Source: an uncultured Opitutales bacterium (GTDB lineage: Bacteria; Verrucomicrobiota; Verrucomicrobiia; Opitutales; Intestinicryptomonadaceae). From it: DNA of 64,000 nucleotides. Numbering within the stretch: position 1 is the stretch's first letter; each line of letters opens with the position of its first letter. The DNA lies in NCBI GenBank assembly GCA_900547395.1, contig URGP01000004.1:50917-114916 (forward strand), read 5' to 3'. This document shows positions 1-8,939 of this stretch, in pieces. The notes below the pieces were generated by a model. It worked only from the letters and a program-made list of their open reading frames with translations. It did no database searches and had not been told where the DNA came from. Both the position numbers and the translations under genes were made by a program.

Positions 1-992
1 GCGCGGCAATCCCATCTTTTGCCTATGTAGAGGAATTTAAGGACGCAAACGACATATTGTTTGAATATAAGCTTGCCGATTTTTCGAAACGCGACTATGC
101 CGAAGCGGTAAACGCCGTTTTTTCGGAATTCGAAAAATCCGCGCTATGCCAAATAAAGCCTAAAACAAAAGGCAAAGTCGGGCTTAAAATCTATACAAAT
201 TCGGGCGCGGGGATTGCGACTCCCCAAAATTTGGTAATTGCAGTAATCGAAGAACTGAAAAAGCGCGGCTTTAAAAGCGAAGACATTTGCATAGTTGACA
301 TGTCAAAGCGAAAAATGCGCGAATCGGGCTTTCTTCCAAAATATTCGGAAATCAAGCTCGGTTCGAAAGACAACTTCATGGGTTCTCCCGTCCGCGACAT
401 CGAAAGCGGAGAGTTTTTGAACAAAAACTGGTTTTACGACAACCCGCTGATGCCGCGCGATTTGCAAGCGGGAGTTTTTCGCGACGAAAAATTCAACAAA
501 GAGGCGAGAAAAAGTTACCTGCCAATCCCCCTGTTTCTGACGGTCGATTTTTGGATAAACCTGCCCGTAATCACAGACATGCAGGGAATCGGGGTGTGCG
601 CCGCCCTCGGGAACATCACAATTTGGAACATGTCAAACAACGAAAGGTTTTTTTCAAGCCCCGCAAACGCCCCTATCGCTCTTGCGGAAGTCGCGGCAAT
701 TCCCGAATTAAAAGACACAATGCTTTTTACCATACTATCATACGAAAAAGTCCAGTTTGTCGGCGGAAGCGTGTTTAACGCGGCTTTCACTTCGTCGGAA
801 AAGCTCCTGTACGCGTCGGCAAACCCTGTTATTTTGGACTTTTTTGCGCTCGACTACATAAACTGCAAGCGCGTTGAAAAAGGTTTCAAGCTCATTCCCG
901 TTCCGCCGATTTTTGAGTACGCAAGGCAAATGCAGCTTGGCTCTCCAAAACCCTCTGACATAAAATTTAAATCCGTAAAAAATGCAAACTAA
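1..992 (+). CDS. DUF362-like protein, 5' end outside window
   Basis: The reading frame is open to the left edge, so the first codons are missing; a TTG at 57 is inside the gene, not its start. The visible part (about 330 residues) has the look of the DUF362 family. Near the start, a GKVGLKIYTNSG stretch is followed by a helix that ends in EELKKRGF. Around the middle, VDFWINLPVITDMQGIGV leads into an ALGNITIW segment, as in the family's 'VDVLINVPVLKDH...LKNL' core. I see no 4Fe-4S cysteine motif in this part. The biochemical role of the family is not settled. The stop overlaps the next gene by 11 bp, so the two are probably co-transcribed. Confidence 0.6.
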   Translation, partial: AAIPSFAYVEEFKDANDILFEYKLADFSKRDYAEAVNAVFSEFEKSALCQIKPKTKGKVGLKIYTNSGAGIATPQNLVIAVIEELKKRGFKSEDICIVDMSKRKMRESGFLPKYSEIKLGSKDNFMGSPVRDIESGEFLNKNWFYDNPLMPRDLQAGVFRDEKFNKEARKSYLPIPLFLTVDFWINLPVITDMQGIGVCAALGNITIWNMSNNERFFSSPANAPIALAEVAAIPELKDTMLFTILSYEKVQFVGGSVFNAAFTSSEKLLYASANPVILDFFALDYINCKRVEKGFKLIPVPPIFEYARQMQLGSPKPSDIKFKSVKNAN

Positions 993-1509
993 CCCTAACG
1001 AACTCTTTGACGAGGTTGACAGTTGCGACCGTGTAATAGCTCCCCGAACCCGCGCAGAAATTCACAAAAACAAACTGCGCCACAGGGCGGTTCACGCTAT
1101 TTTCTTCGATTTCAAAAACCGAATTCTGCTTCAAAAACGCTCCGCCTCAAAAGACAGCTATCCGCTTGCCTACACCACCTCCTGCTCAGGGCATGTTGAC
1201 AGCAACGAAACATACGAAGACGCCCTCATAAGGGAAACAGAGGAGGAATTGGGCGTAAAACTCTCCCTTAAAGACTTCAAATACATAGGGAAATTGGAAG
1301 CATGCGAAGAAACGGGGTGGGAATTTACGAAAGTTTACGCCTGCCGCGCCGAAATGCGCTTCAATCCTCCGGCAGACGAAGTCGCAAGCCTTGACTGGGC
1401 CGAGATAAAAGATTTTGAAGCCGACGCCAAGGCAAACCCGCACAAATACACCCCGTCTTTTTTAAAAGTGTACGAATTTTTCAAGTCAAAATGCCGAGTT
1501 TTAGATTGA
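982..1509 (+). CDS. Nudix hydrolase, YfcD / IPP-isomerase-like
   Basis: A 175-residue Nudix protein. The Nudix box GX5EX7REUXEEXGU fits at about residues 70-92: GHVDSNE, then seven residues, then RETEEELGV. The N-terminus (ELFDEVDSCDRVI, then LRHRAVHAIFFD and ILLQKRS) matches the YfcD/isopentenyl-diphosphate isomerase-like branch, not the MutT or ADP-ribose branch. Family members hydrolyse nucleoside diphosphates linked to another group; the substrate here cannot be read from sequence. The start lies inside the end of the DUF362-like gene, which suggests translational coupling. A true type I IPP isomerase is the main alternative, but its usual catalytic Cys context is not clearly matched. Confidence 0.85.
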   Translation: MQTNPNELFDEVDSCDRVIAPRTRAEIHKNKLRHRAVHAIFFDFKNRILLQKRSASKDSYPLAYTTSCSGHVDSNETYEDALIRETEEELGVKLSLKDFKYIGKLEACEETGWEFTKVYACRAEMRFNPPADEVASLDWAEIKDFEADAKANPHKYTPSFLKVYEFFKSKCRVLD

Positions 1510-1558
1510 AAATTTTGTTGTAAAACAAGTTTAAATCGTTTTTTTTAAAAAGATATTT

Positions 1559-2452
1559 ATGACAATTAAAGAATTTTCAGGCGTCTGGACGGCTATTGTA
1601 ACGCCGATGAACGAAAACGGCACAGTCGATTACGGCTCGCTGGAATCCCTTGTTGAAAAGCAGGTTGAAGGCGGCGTAAGCGGCATCGTGGCAGTGGGAA
1701 CAACGGGGGAATCCCCTACGCTCACTCCCAAAGAGCATATCGAAGTGATTGCAAAAATACACGAATTTGCGGCGGGCAGAATTCCCGTCGTTGCGGGCAC
1801 GGGCTCTAATTCCACCGCAGAATCGATTGATATGACAAAAGAGGCTGACGAAATCGGAGTCGAGGGCTTTTTAATTGTAGCCCCCTACTACAACAAGCCG
1901 ACCCAGGAAGGGGTTTTTCTGCACTTTTCGGAAATCGCAAAAATTACCGAAAAGCCGATAATTTTATACACTATTCCGGGACGCTGCGGCATCGGCATTG
2001 AAAATGAAACGGCTCTGCGCCTTCGCAACGCCTACCCTAATTTCATAGCGATAAAGGAAGCCGGCGGCAAGGTTGAAAAAGTTCGGGACATGTACGCAAA
2101 AGCGCAAGGAAAAATGAACGTTTTAAGCGGCGACGACGGACTTACCGTAGAATTTATGAAAAGCGGCGCAAAAGGTGTTGTAAGCGTCGCTTCAAATTTG
2201 ATACCCGCCCCGATGGTCGAGCTTGTAAACTTCTGCCTGAATTCCCAATGGGAAAAAGCCGAAGCTCTCCATGAAAAGCTATTCCCGCTCTTCAAGGATT
2301 TGTTCATCGAACCCAATCCCGTTCCCGCGAAATATGCCTTGGCAAAAACGGGAATGATTGCGACTTCCGCCGTAAGGCTTCCCCTTTGCAGAATGTCCGA
2401 CGAACACTGCCTAAAGCTCATGCAAACATTAAACTCTTTAAATCTTATATAA
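1559..2452 (+). CDS. dapA: 4-hydroxy-tetrahydrodipicolinate synthase
   Basis: This cytoplasmic TIM-barrel aldolase condenses pyruvate with L-aspartate semialdehyde, the first committed step of lysine and diaminopimelate synthesis. At 297 residues the length is normal. Visible family features are GTTGES (47-52), the catalytic Tyr137 in LYTIPGR, the Schiff-base Lys166 in NFIAIKEAGG, and GDDGLT after it. It lies three bases upstream of dapB, a clear two-gene operon. Upstream of the ATG the sequence is A/T-rich with no good Shine-Dalgarno. Confidence 0.97.
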   Translation: MTIKEFSGVWTAIVTPMNENGTVDYGSLESLVEKQVEGGVSGIVAVGTTGESPTLTPKEHIEVIAKIHEFAAGRIPVVAGTGSNSTAESIDMTKEADEIGVEGFLIVAPYYNKPTQEGVFLHFSEIAKITEKPIILYTIPGRCGIGIENETALRLRNAYPNFIAIKEAGGKVEKVRDMYAKAQGKMNVLSGDDGLTVEFMKSGAKGVVSVASNLIPAPMVELVNFCLNSQWEKAEALHEKLFPLFKDLFIEPNPVPAKYALAKTGMIATSAVRLPLCRMSDEHCLKLMQTLNSLNLI

Positions 2453-2455
2453 AAA

Positions 2456-3181
2456 ATGAAAATACTTTTAAACGGATGCAAAGGCAGAATGGGACAGGCA
2501 ATCATCGCCGCCGCAAGCGGTTCTGATTTAGACATCGCCTTTAAGACAGACATGGGCGACAATCCCTCGCAGTACATAAAAGACTGCGACGCCGTAATCG
2601 ACTTTTCGTTCAGAGACGCGACTCCCGAACTCGCAAAGCTCTGTGCCCAAAACAAAAAGCCTCTCGTAATAGGAACGACAGGGCATACCGAAGACCAGCG
2701 AAAGGAAATTTTAAAATACACAGGCGATATCGCCATAGTATGGGCGGGGAACTACTCAATCGGCGTAAACCTTTTAAACTATCTCACGAAAATCGCGGCT
2801 GAAATCCTGCCTGATAGCTACGACATCGAAATCGTTGAAATGCACCACAGGTTCAAAAAAGACGCTCCGAGCGGAACTGCCGAAAAGCTTTTGAAAATCG
2901 CCCAATCCGTGCGCGGAACAAGCGACGACGAAGTGGTCTTCGGGCGCAAAGGGCTTGTCGGCGAACGCCCTCAAAACGAAATCGGCGTGCACTCCTTGCG
3001 CGGCGGCTCTGTTGTCGGCGACCATACGGTGATTTTTGCCGCGGACGGAGAAAGAGTCGAACTTACCCATAAAGCGGCAGACCGCAAGATTTTCGCAGAA
3101 GGCGTGCTAAAAGCCGTAAAATGGGTAAAAGACAAACCTGCGGGGCTTTACGGAATGGAAGACGTTCTGGGTCTCAAATAA
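2456..3181 (+). CDS. dapB: 4-hydroxy-tetrahydrodipicolinate reductase
   Basis: NAD(P)H-dependent reductase that turns the DapA product into tetrahydrodipicolinate. The N-terminal nucleotide-binding motif NGCKGRMG sits at residues 6-13, GTTG at 73-76, and the catalytic/substrate motif HHRFKKDAPSGTA at 130-142. At 241 residues it is slightly short but complete. It follows dapA by 3 nt and is closed by a strong intrinsic terminator at 3204-3235. No Shine-Dalgarno is visible: the start is preceded by TATATAAAAA. Confidence 0.96.
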   Translation: MKILLNGCKGRMGQAIIAAASGSDLDIAFKTDMGDNPSQYIKDCDAVIDFSFRDATPELAKLCAQNKKPLVIGTTGHTEDQRKEILKYTGDIAIVWAGNYSIGVNLLNYLTKIAAEILPDSYDIEIVEMHHRFKKDAPSGTAEKLLKIAQSVRGTSDDEVVFGRKGLVGERPQNEIGVHSLRGGSVVGDHTVIFAADGERVELTHKAADRKIFAEGVLKAVKWVKDKPAGLYGMEDVLGLK

Positions 3182-3203
3182 AAAAAGATAAATTTCTAAT
3201 TCT

Positions 3204-3235
3204 AAAAGGTTTCAACTTTCTGAAACCTTTTTTTT
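3204..3235 (+). terminator. Intrinsic terminator of dapA-dapB
   Basis: A perfect 11-bp stem (3204-3214 with 3221-3231) around a 6-nt ACTTTC loop runs into a T tract, 23 nt after the dapB stop. It separates the lysine operon from the glycosidase gene, which must therefore have its own promoter. Confidence 0.9.
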
Positions 3236-3322
3236 ATTTCTAAAAAAAACCGAAACTTTCTCCGCAAAAATTTGTTTAATTAAAAAAGTACAAAATTATG
3301 CCTAGTTCAACTTAATATAAAT

Positions 3323-4792
3323 ATGAAAAGTATTGCTTTTATTTTCATAAATTTTTTATCGATTTTTATGAGTTTTGCAAGTGCCGGCGAAAACTTGGTT
3401 TTGTATCCAGAAGCAAATTTAGAAGTGCCGCAATCAGACTTATATCGAGTCTATTTAAATGACGATAAAAATAATAGCCTTACTATTTATAAAAATGTCT
3501 GCAATAAGTATTCAAGAGGGATGATTGGCGAAGAAAAGTATGACGATTTGCCCTTAACAAAATTTAAAGATAGAAGCATACATTGGGGTCGTTTTTCCTT
3601 TCAAGGAGAAGTTGAAGTTATCGTAGAAGTAAATAAAAACATAACAAATAAAGAAATAAAAATTTTTCCATCGCGCCACGCAATAAAAGTTAAAAAATTA
3701 GGTGCAAATAAATTTTCTTTTAAGCTCAATCGCACAGGGCAGTTTTCGGTAGAAATTGGCGAAGATGGCTACAAAGAAGTTTTGTTAATTTTTGCAGACC
3801 CTATTGAAAATAATCAGCCAAAAAATTTACAAGAATGGAAAGTTATTGAAAACGCAAATAAATCTTTATCTTCTTCAATTTTAGGAAGTGACACTTCGCT
3901 ATATTTCAAAAAAGGCTTGCACAATATCGGCGTTTTTAAAGTGCCACAAAACATCAAAAATATTTACATTGAAGGCGGAGCTTGGGTTTATGGTGCTTTT
4001 ATTATGGACGGTGAAGCTTGTTCAAACGTAAAAATTTTTGGCAGAGGCGTTTTGTCAGGCGGGAAGTTGCATTTAAGAGAGTCGCATATGATTGAAGCGA
4101 AAAATGGCGCGAATGGAATTGTTATTGATGGCATTGTTATTGCCGATTACTCTTTTTATGCAGTGCGACTATTGGGCAAAGATAACACTGTATCTTGGAC
4201 AAAAATTTTAAGTGGCTGGATTTATAATTGTGATGGCATTGCAGCCTATGCAAATTCCACAATTAAAAATTGCTTCATCTGGGCGAATGACGACAACATA
4301 AAAATTTATCGCGATAATATTGTGGTTGAGGATATTGTGTGCTGGCAACTAGATAATGGCGCAATTTTTCAGCTTAATTGGAGTAATTCGGTTGCTAAAA
4401 ATTGCAAAATTTGTCGAGTAGATATAATTAGAGCAGAATGGGAATCTGATAGATTTAACAACGGTATTTTAAGCTGCCGAAATTCAGGTGGCATTGATGA
4501 AAATTTCGTTTTTGAAGATGTGCGTACAGATACACCAGTAACGCATATTTTCCGCTTGTCGCCACAGGGTGAAAAAAGTCAAATAATTAAAAATTTTCTA
4601 TTCAAAGATTGGAATATTTTAATTGATTATTCCAAAAACAAAAAGAACTACTTTGAGGGCACAAAAAAAACTCCGCTAACCAAAATTGTATTCGAAAATT
4701 TCAAAGTGAATGGAAAAATTTTGAATAAAGAAAATATGAGTGAAATTTTAAAAACTTCCATTTTAAATTGCAAAAAATTTGAATTTAAATAG
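3323..4792 (+). CDS. Secreted GH49-like beta-helix glycosidase
   Basis: A 489-residue protein with a signal peptide (about 1-21, ending SFASA), an N-terminal beta-rich domain (about 25-190) and a right-handed parallel beta-helix. The core region reads GWIYNCDGIAAY, then WANDDNIKIY at 320-329, then WQLDNGAIFQLNW. It resembles glycoside hydrolase family 49 (dextranase, isopullulanase). Asp304, Asp323 and Asp324 reproduce the 19/20-residue spacing of the known GH49 catalytic triad (Asp376/395/396 in Penicillium dextranase), so activity on an alpha-glucan is plausible. GH28 polygalacturonase is the alternative beta-helix family and fits less well. The gene is visibly more AT-rich than its neighbours, which hints at horizontal origin. 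No polysaccharide-utilisation genes lie beside it. Confidence 0.75.
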   Translation: MKSIAFIFINFLSIFMSFASAGENLVLYPEANLEVPQSDLYRVYLNDDKNNSLTIYKNVCNKYSRGMIGEEKYDDLPLTKFKDRSIHWGRFSFQGEVEVIVEVNKNITNKEIKIFPSRHAIKVKKLGANKFSFKLNRTGQFSVEIGEDGYKEVLLIFADPIENNQPKNLQEWKVIENANKSLSSSILGSDTSLYFKKGLHNIGVFKVPQNIKNIYIEGGAWVYGAFIMDGEACSNVKIFGRGVLSGGKLHLRESHMIEAKNGANGIVIDGIVIADYSFYAVRLLGKDNTVSWTKILSGWIYNCDGIAAYANSTIKNCFIWANDDNIKIYRDNIVVEDIVCWQLDNGAIFQLNWSNSVAKNCKICRVDIIRAEWESDRFNNGILSCRNSGGIDENFVFEDVRTDTPVTHIFRLSPQGEKSQIIKNFLFKDWNILIDYSKNKKNYFEGTKKTPLTKIVFENFKVNGKILNKENMSEILKTSILNCKKFEFK

Positions 4793-4826
4793 AAAAAACC
4801 TCACTCGAAGCTTGCCAAAAAATTTA

Positions 4827-4845
4827 AAAATACCTACCGTATTTT
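4827..4845 (+). terminator. Weak AT-rich hairpin after the GH49-like gene
   Basis: AAAATAC (4827-4833) pairs with GTATTTT (4839-4845) around CTACC, and a short T-rich stretch follows. It could be a weak terminator of the glycosidase or an operator in front of ruvA. The pairing is almost all A-T, so support is thin. Confidence 0.3.
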
Positions 4846-4880
4846 ATTGATAAAAAAAGCAATTTTTGGAAGTTCACGTT

Positions 4881-5483
4881 ATGATAGTGGGTATTAGAGG
4901 TAAGTTAGTTAAGGCAACGCCGCTCTCGGCGATTATTGACGTAAACGGCATTTTTTACGAGGTAAACATACCCGTTACAACCGCCGAACGCTTGGGCGGA
5001 ATAAATTCGGAAGTGTTTTTGCACACCCATGCAATCTACCGAGAAGACTCGCAGACATTGTACGGATTTGCAACAATCTCCGAGCGCGATTTTTTCAAGA
5101 TGCTGGTTGAAAAAGTTTCGGGCATAGGTCCAAAAATTGCGCTCAACATAATGAGCAGAATGAGCGTCGAAACTTTAAGATGCGCGATAGAAAGCGGAGA
5201 CGTGGCCCTGCTTTCAAAATGTCAGGGAATTGGCAAAAAAACGGCCGAAAGGCTGATTGTGGAATTGCGCGGGGCTTTCGGGGCGATAGCGTCGCAACCG
5301 TCAGGAGCGCAGCCATCGCCCGATTCCCCTCTGCCGCCGTCAAAATTTGCCGACGCAGTGGCGGCTCTTGCGGCTCTTGGCTTCAAGCTTTCCGATGCAG
5401 ACAAAGCCGTCCGAAACGCGGCGTCCAAACTTCCCGAAAACGCTTCGACGGAAGAAATCGTAAAAACCGCCCTGCGCTCCTAA
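4881..5483 (+). CDS. ruvA: Holliday junction branch migration protein RuvA
   Basis: RuvA is the tetrameric DNA-binding platform that loads the RuvB helicase on Holliday junctions. The 200-residue product starts MIVGIRGKL, as in the family. It has the acidic-pin region, tandem HhH motifs (VSGIGPKIALNIM and CQGIGKKTAERLIVEL) and a C-terminal three-helix domain after a Pro/Ser-rich linker. I chose the ATG at 4881 over an in-frame TTG at 4866 because it gives the conserved N-terminus and has GGAAG 8 nt upstream. ruvC lies far away at 52297 on the other strand; ruvB is not in the window. Confidence 0.95.
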   Translation: MIVGIRGKLVKATPLSAIIDVNGIFYEVNIPVTTAERLGGINSEVFLHTHAIYREDSQTLYGFATISERDFFKMLVEKVSGIGPKIALNIMSRMSVETLRCAIESGDVALLSKCQGIGKKTAERLIVELRGAFGAIASQPSGAQPSPDSPLPPSKFADAVAALAALGFKLSDADKAVRNAASKLPENASTEEIVKTALRS

Positions 5484-5489
5484 GAAAAT

Positions 5490-7076
5490 ATGGACACCCT
5501 TACCCGAAATTGGAGGCAAAACTACAACTCGCTTGAAATGGCGGTCTTGCACCGCATAAGCATGGTTGTGGTACACCGCACAAGCGTAAAGAAACTCCTT
5601 GCCGACGTTCTTGAAATCCTAAACGGGGAAATGGGGCTTTTGAGGGGAACGGTGACTTTAAGGCAGGGAGATTTGCTCGTCATAGAAGCCTCGCACGGAA
5701 TGACCGAAGAGGAGATAAAGCGCGGGGTTTACCGCATGGGAGAAGGCGTCACGGGGCAGGTTGCGGCGCATGCGAAATCCCGAATAATTCCCGATATCCG
5801 CTCTTCAACCGAATTTTTAAACCGCACAAAAACGAGGGTTGCGGGGCAGAAAATCGCCTTTATATGCGTCCCCATAATTTACCAGGAAGGCGTTATAGGG
5901 ACGCTTTCGATTGACCGCCTCGTTTCCGAAACAACAAACCTTCGCCGAGACAACAGCCTTCTTGAAACAATCGCAAACATCATTGCAGACGCCGTTTCGG
6001 TTCTATTTTTGCAAAACCGCGAACGCGAACAGCTCCTCGAAGAAAACCGCCGCCTGCGCCTTGAACTTTCCGACAAAAATTCGCGCGAAGGCGTAATCGG
6101 AAAGTGCAACAGTATGCGCAGGGTCATAAACATGATTGCGCAAGTGGCGTCGTCGGATATGCCCGTTTTGATACGGGGCGAAACGGGAACGGGCAAAAAA
6201 TTTGTCGCAAACGCCATTGTGTCGGCGGGAGACAGAAAGCCAAAGGCGTTTGCAACCCTAAACTGCGTGGCGATGTCCGAAGCCTTGCAGGAGGCGGAGC
6301 TTTTCGGCGTCGAGCAAAATTCTCCGTCCGCCAGAATGTCGAATAAAATCGGTCTTTTGGAATCGGCAAACGAAGGCACTATTTTTATAGACAAAATCGG
6401 CGACCTTTCCCCCGACGCCCAGCAAAAGCTCCTGCGCTATCTGCAAGACGGCTCTTTTTACCGCATAAACGGCAAAACAAGGCTGAAAAGCAGCGCCCGA
6501 ATCATAGCTTCCACGGGCAAAAATTTGGAAGAGATGGTAAAAAACGGAAAGTTCAACGAAGACCTCTATCTCAGGCTTAACGCCTTCTCTATCCATCTGC
6601 CAAACTTGCGCGACCGCCGAAGCGACATCACTCTTCTTGCGGAATTTTTCATCAACAAATTCAATAAAAAGCACAAAAAAAAGGTAAAACGCATTTCAAC
6701 TCCCGCGATAAACCTTCTAATGCTATACCACTGGCCCGCCAATGTCCGCGAGCTTGAAAACGCGATAGAAAGCGCGGTTTTATCCGCTTCGGACTCGGTT
6801 ATATACGGCTACAATCTGCCCGCCTCCCTGCAAACGGGACAATCCACCAACACCTCGAAACTTTCAGAGGAAGCAGAAGTTGACTTCACCGCAATGGTGC
6901 GCTCGTTTGAGCGCGAGCTGATAAGCGAAGCTTTGAAAATCCACAGGGGCAACGCAACCGCCTCGGCAAGGCATTTGGGGATTTCCCAAAGAATAATGAA
7001 TTACAAAATCAAAAATTTGGGCATAGATTCTTCCATCTACAAGAAAAACGCAAAACCCTCAAGGCGTAAAATCTAA
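5490..7076 (+). CDS. GAF-AAA+-Fis regulator with degenerate sigma-54 motifs
   Basis: A 528-residue protein with the NifA architecture: GAF domain (about 20-175), coiled linker, AAA+ domain (about 203-440) and a Fis-type helix-turn-helix (about 475-515, NATASARHLGIS). Walker A is present (GETGTGKK, 230-237) and sensor II is WPANVREL. The segment collinear with GAFTGA reads NSPSAR (277-282). Walker B is FIDKIGD, with Lys302 where Glu is normal. The first arginine-finger position of the FREDLYYRL motif is Asn356, while the second Arg (362) is kept. It therefore probably binds DNA and a small ligand but should not remodel sigma-54 holoenzyme by ATP hydrolysis. It starts 6 nt after ruvA. The target genes are unknown; ptsI follows directly. 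Confidence 0.85.
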   Translation: MDTLTRNWRQNYNSLEMAVLHRISMVVVHRTSVKKLLADVLEILNGEMGLLRGTVTLRQGDLLVIEASHGMTEEEIKRGVYRMGEGVTGQVAAHAKSRIIPDIRSSTEFLNRTKTRVAGQKIAFICVPIIYQEGVIGTLSIDRLVSETTNLRRDNSLLETIANIIADAVSVLFLQNREREQLLEENRRLRLELSDKNSREGVIGKCNSMRRVINMIAQVASSDMPVLIRGETGTGKKFVANAIVSAGDRKPKAFATLNCVAMSEALQEAELFGVEQNSPSARMSNKIGLLESANEGTIFIDKIGDLSPDAQQKLLRYLQDGSFYRINGKTRLKSSARIIASTGKNLEEMVKNGKFNEDLYLRLNAFSIHLPNLRDRRSDITLLAEFFINKFNKKHKKKVKRISTPAINLLMLYHWPANVRELENAIESAVLSASDSVIYGYNLPASLQTGQSTNTSKLSEEAEVDFTAMVRSFERELISEALKIHRGNATASARHLGISQRIMNYKIKNLGIDSSIYKKNAKPSRRKI

Positions 7077-7166
7077 CCTCGGCGTGGCTTTTAAAGAAAA
7101 TTTCTGATTTTTGCTCCGATAAAAAATATTGCAAAAATTTCATTTCCGTATAATAAAAAGAGCATA

Positions 7167-8939
7167 ATGAGCGAAAAGGCGTTGGAAAACGAACAGTTGT
7201 TTGCAGGGATTGGCGTATCGAACGGAACGGCATACGGCAAGGTCTTTGTCGTCGCGCACACCAGCGCGCAAATCCCCGAATACAATGTTTCCGACTCGCA
7301 AATAGACGGCGAAATCAAGCGTTTCGAGCAGGCATTGATGAAAACCAGAACCGACATTGTTTCGCTTAAAGAAGAGCTTGCGCAAAAAGTCGGGGAGAAA
7401 GAAAGCTCGATTTTCGACGCCCACCTGCTGGTCTTGGAGGATGTCGCCATAATAAGCGAAACCTATTCAAACCTGCAAGACACAAAGCGCAACATAGAAA
7501 TCTGCTACATAGAAGTCGTAAACCGCTTCCTGCAAGCCTTTGAAGAAATCGACGACCCGTTCATGCGCGAGCGCATTGCCGACATCCGCGATGTTTCAAG
7601 GCGAATGATAAACAACCTCATGGGTCATGAGGAAAAATCCTCGCTAAACCTCGGCGAACCCGCAATTTTGGCAAGCAAGGATTTCACGCCTTCAGATTTT
7701 GCGTTTGTCGATAAAACCAAAGTTCTCGGCATAATCACGGAAAAAGGCTCGCTAACAAGCCACACCGCGATATTGGCGCGCTCTCTGCGCGTGCCGTGCA
7801 TAGTCGGCATAAACATCGAGGAAACAAATTTAAAAAGCGGCGACGTTATTTTGATTGACGGCTACAAGGGCAATTTGTTCGTAAATCCATCGGGCGACAC
7901 GCTGAAAAAATACACGGAAATTGCGAATATCCGCCGCGAGATAGAAAGAATTTTCGATTCCTCCCTGCCCTATCCCTCCGAAACCACGGATTTCCACAAA
8001 GTTTCGCTCGAATTTAACATAGGCTCCGCCTCCGACATAAAAGAAGGCTCTATGGCTTATTCTGACGGCATAGGCTTATTCCGCACGGAAGCCCTCTTTA
8101 TCGACAAGGGCAACTTTATGGATGAGGACAGCCAGTTCGAGGCATACAAGGCGGCGGTCATCAAAGCGGAAGGCAAGCCCGTAACAATCAGAACTCTCGA
8201 CTTGGGCGGGGACAAAACGCTTGCCTTTAAAAATGAATTCGGGCATGAAGAAAACCCGTTTATGGGATACAGGGCAATAAGGTTTTGTCTCGACAGAGTC
8301 GATATTTTCACGGCACAGTTAAAAGCGATTTTAAGGGCGGGCATTTACGGGAAAGTCAGAATTTTGTACCCGATGATTTCCGGAATAAACGAGCTTGTGA
8401 GGGCAAACAGCGTCTTGGAACAGGCAAAACTCGCGCTTAAAAATGAAGGCATTGAATATTCAAGCGACATAGAAATAGGCACAATGATAGAAGTGCCGAG
8501 TGCGGCGATGATTATAGACTTAATCGCAAAACATTGCGACTTCATAAGCATCGGGACAAACGACTTGATTCAATACCTTTTGGCGGTTGACAGGGTAAAC
8601 GACCACGTTGCGCACCTCTATAATCCAGCAAACCCCGCAGTAATCAGAATGCTCGACAAAATCGTATCCGAAGGCAAAAAAGCGAATTTGAAAGTCAGCG
8701 TTTGCGGAGAAATCGCGGCAGACCCGATTTTCGCAATGCTTTTGATAGGTATGGGCGTGGACTCTTTAAGCATGGCATCGGGTGCGTTAAGCGAAATCAA
8801 GTTCATGCTCCGCAAAGCCTCGTTTGAAGAGTTGCGCAAGCTCCGCAATGACGCTCTTTCGCAAAACTGCTCGCGCGACATTCTCACAATTCTCCGCCGT
8901 TTCAGAAACGCGAAGATGAAAGAGTTCATACAAATATGA
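7167..8939 (+). CDS. ptsI: Phosphoenolpyruvate-protein phosphotransferase (PTS enzyme I)
   Basis: Cytoplasmic enzyme I takes phosphate from PEP on a histidine and passes it to HPr or NPr. The 590-residue length is normal. The phospho-His is His199 in GSLTSHTAILARS, the PEP-utiliser barrel carries FRTEALFID and RTLDLGGDK, and the signature near the active Cys is SVCGEIAAD after GTNDLIQYLLAVDR. No N-terminal GAF domain is fused, so it is not a standard PtsP, although the preceding gene encodes a separate GAF protein. No HPr or EIIA gene is in the window. The stop overlaps the next start in an ATGA. Confidence 0.95.
   Translation: MSEKALENEQLFAGIGVSNGTAYGKVFVVAHTSAQIPEYNVSDSQIDGEIKRFEQALMKTRTDIVSLKEELAQKVGEKESSIFDAHLLVLEDVAIISETYSNLQDTKRNIEICYIEVVNRFLQAFEEIDDPFMRERIADIRDVSRRMINNLMGHEEKSSLNLGEPAILASKDFTPSDFAFVDKTKVLGIITEKGSLTSHTAILARSLRVPCIVGINIEETNLKSGDVILIDGYKGNLFVNPSGDTLKKYTEIANIRREIERIFDSSLPYPSETTDFHKVSLEFNIGSASDIKEGSMAYSDGIGLFRTEALFIDKGNFMDEDSQFEAYKAAVIKAEGKPVTIRTLDLGGDKTLAFKNEFGHEENPFMGYRAIRFCLDRVDIFTAQLKAILRAGIYGKVRILYPMISGINELVRANSVLEQAKLALKNEGIEYSSDIEIGTMIEVPSAAMIIDLIAKHCDFISIGTNDLIQYLLAVDRVNDHVAHLYNPANPAVIRMLDKIVSEGKKANLKVSVCGEIAADPIFAMLLIGMGVDSLSMASGALSEIKFMLRKASFEELRKLRNDALSQNCSRDILTILRRFRNAKMKEFIQI

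Noticed and set aside
2032..2736. Long open frame on the minus strand across dapA and dapB
   Set aside because: It is antisense to two well-recognised genes and its translation has no family resemblance.
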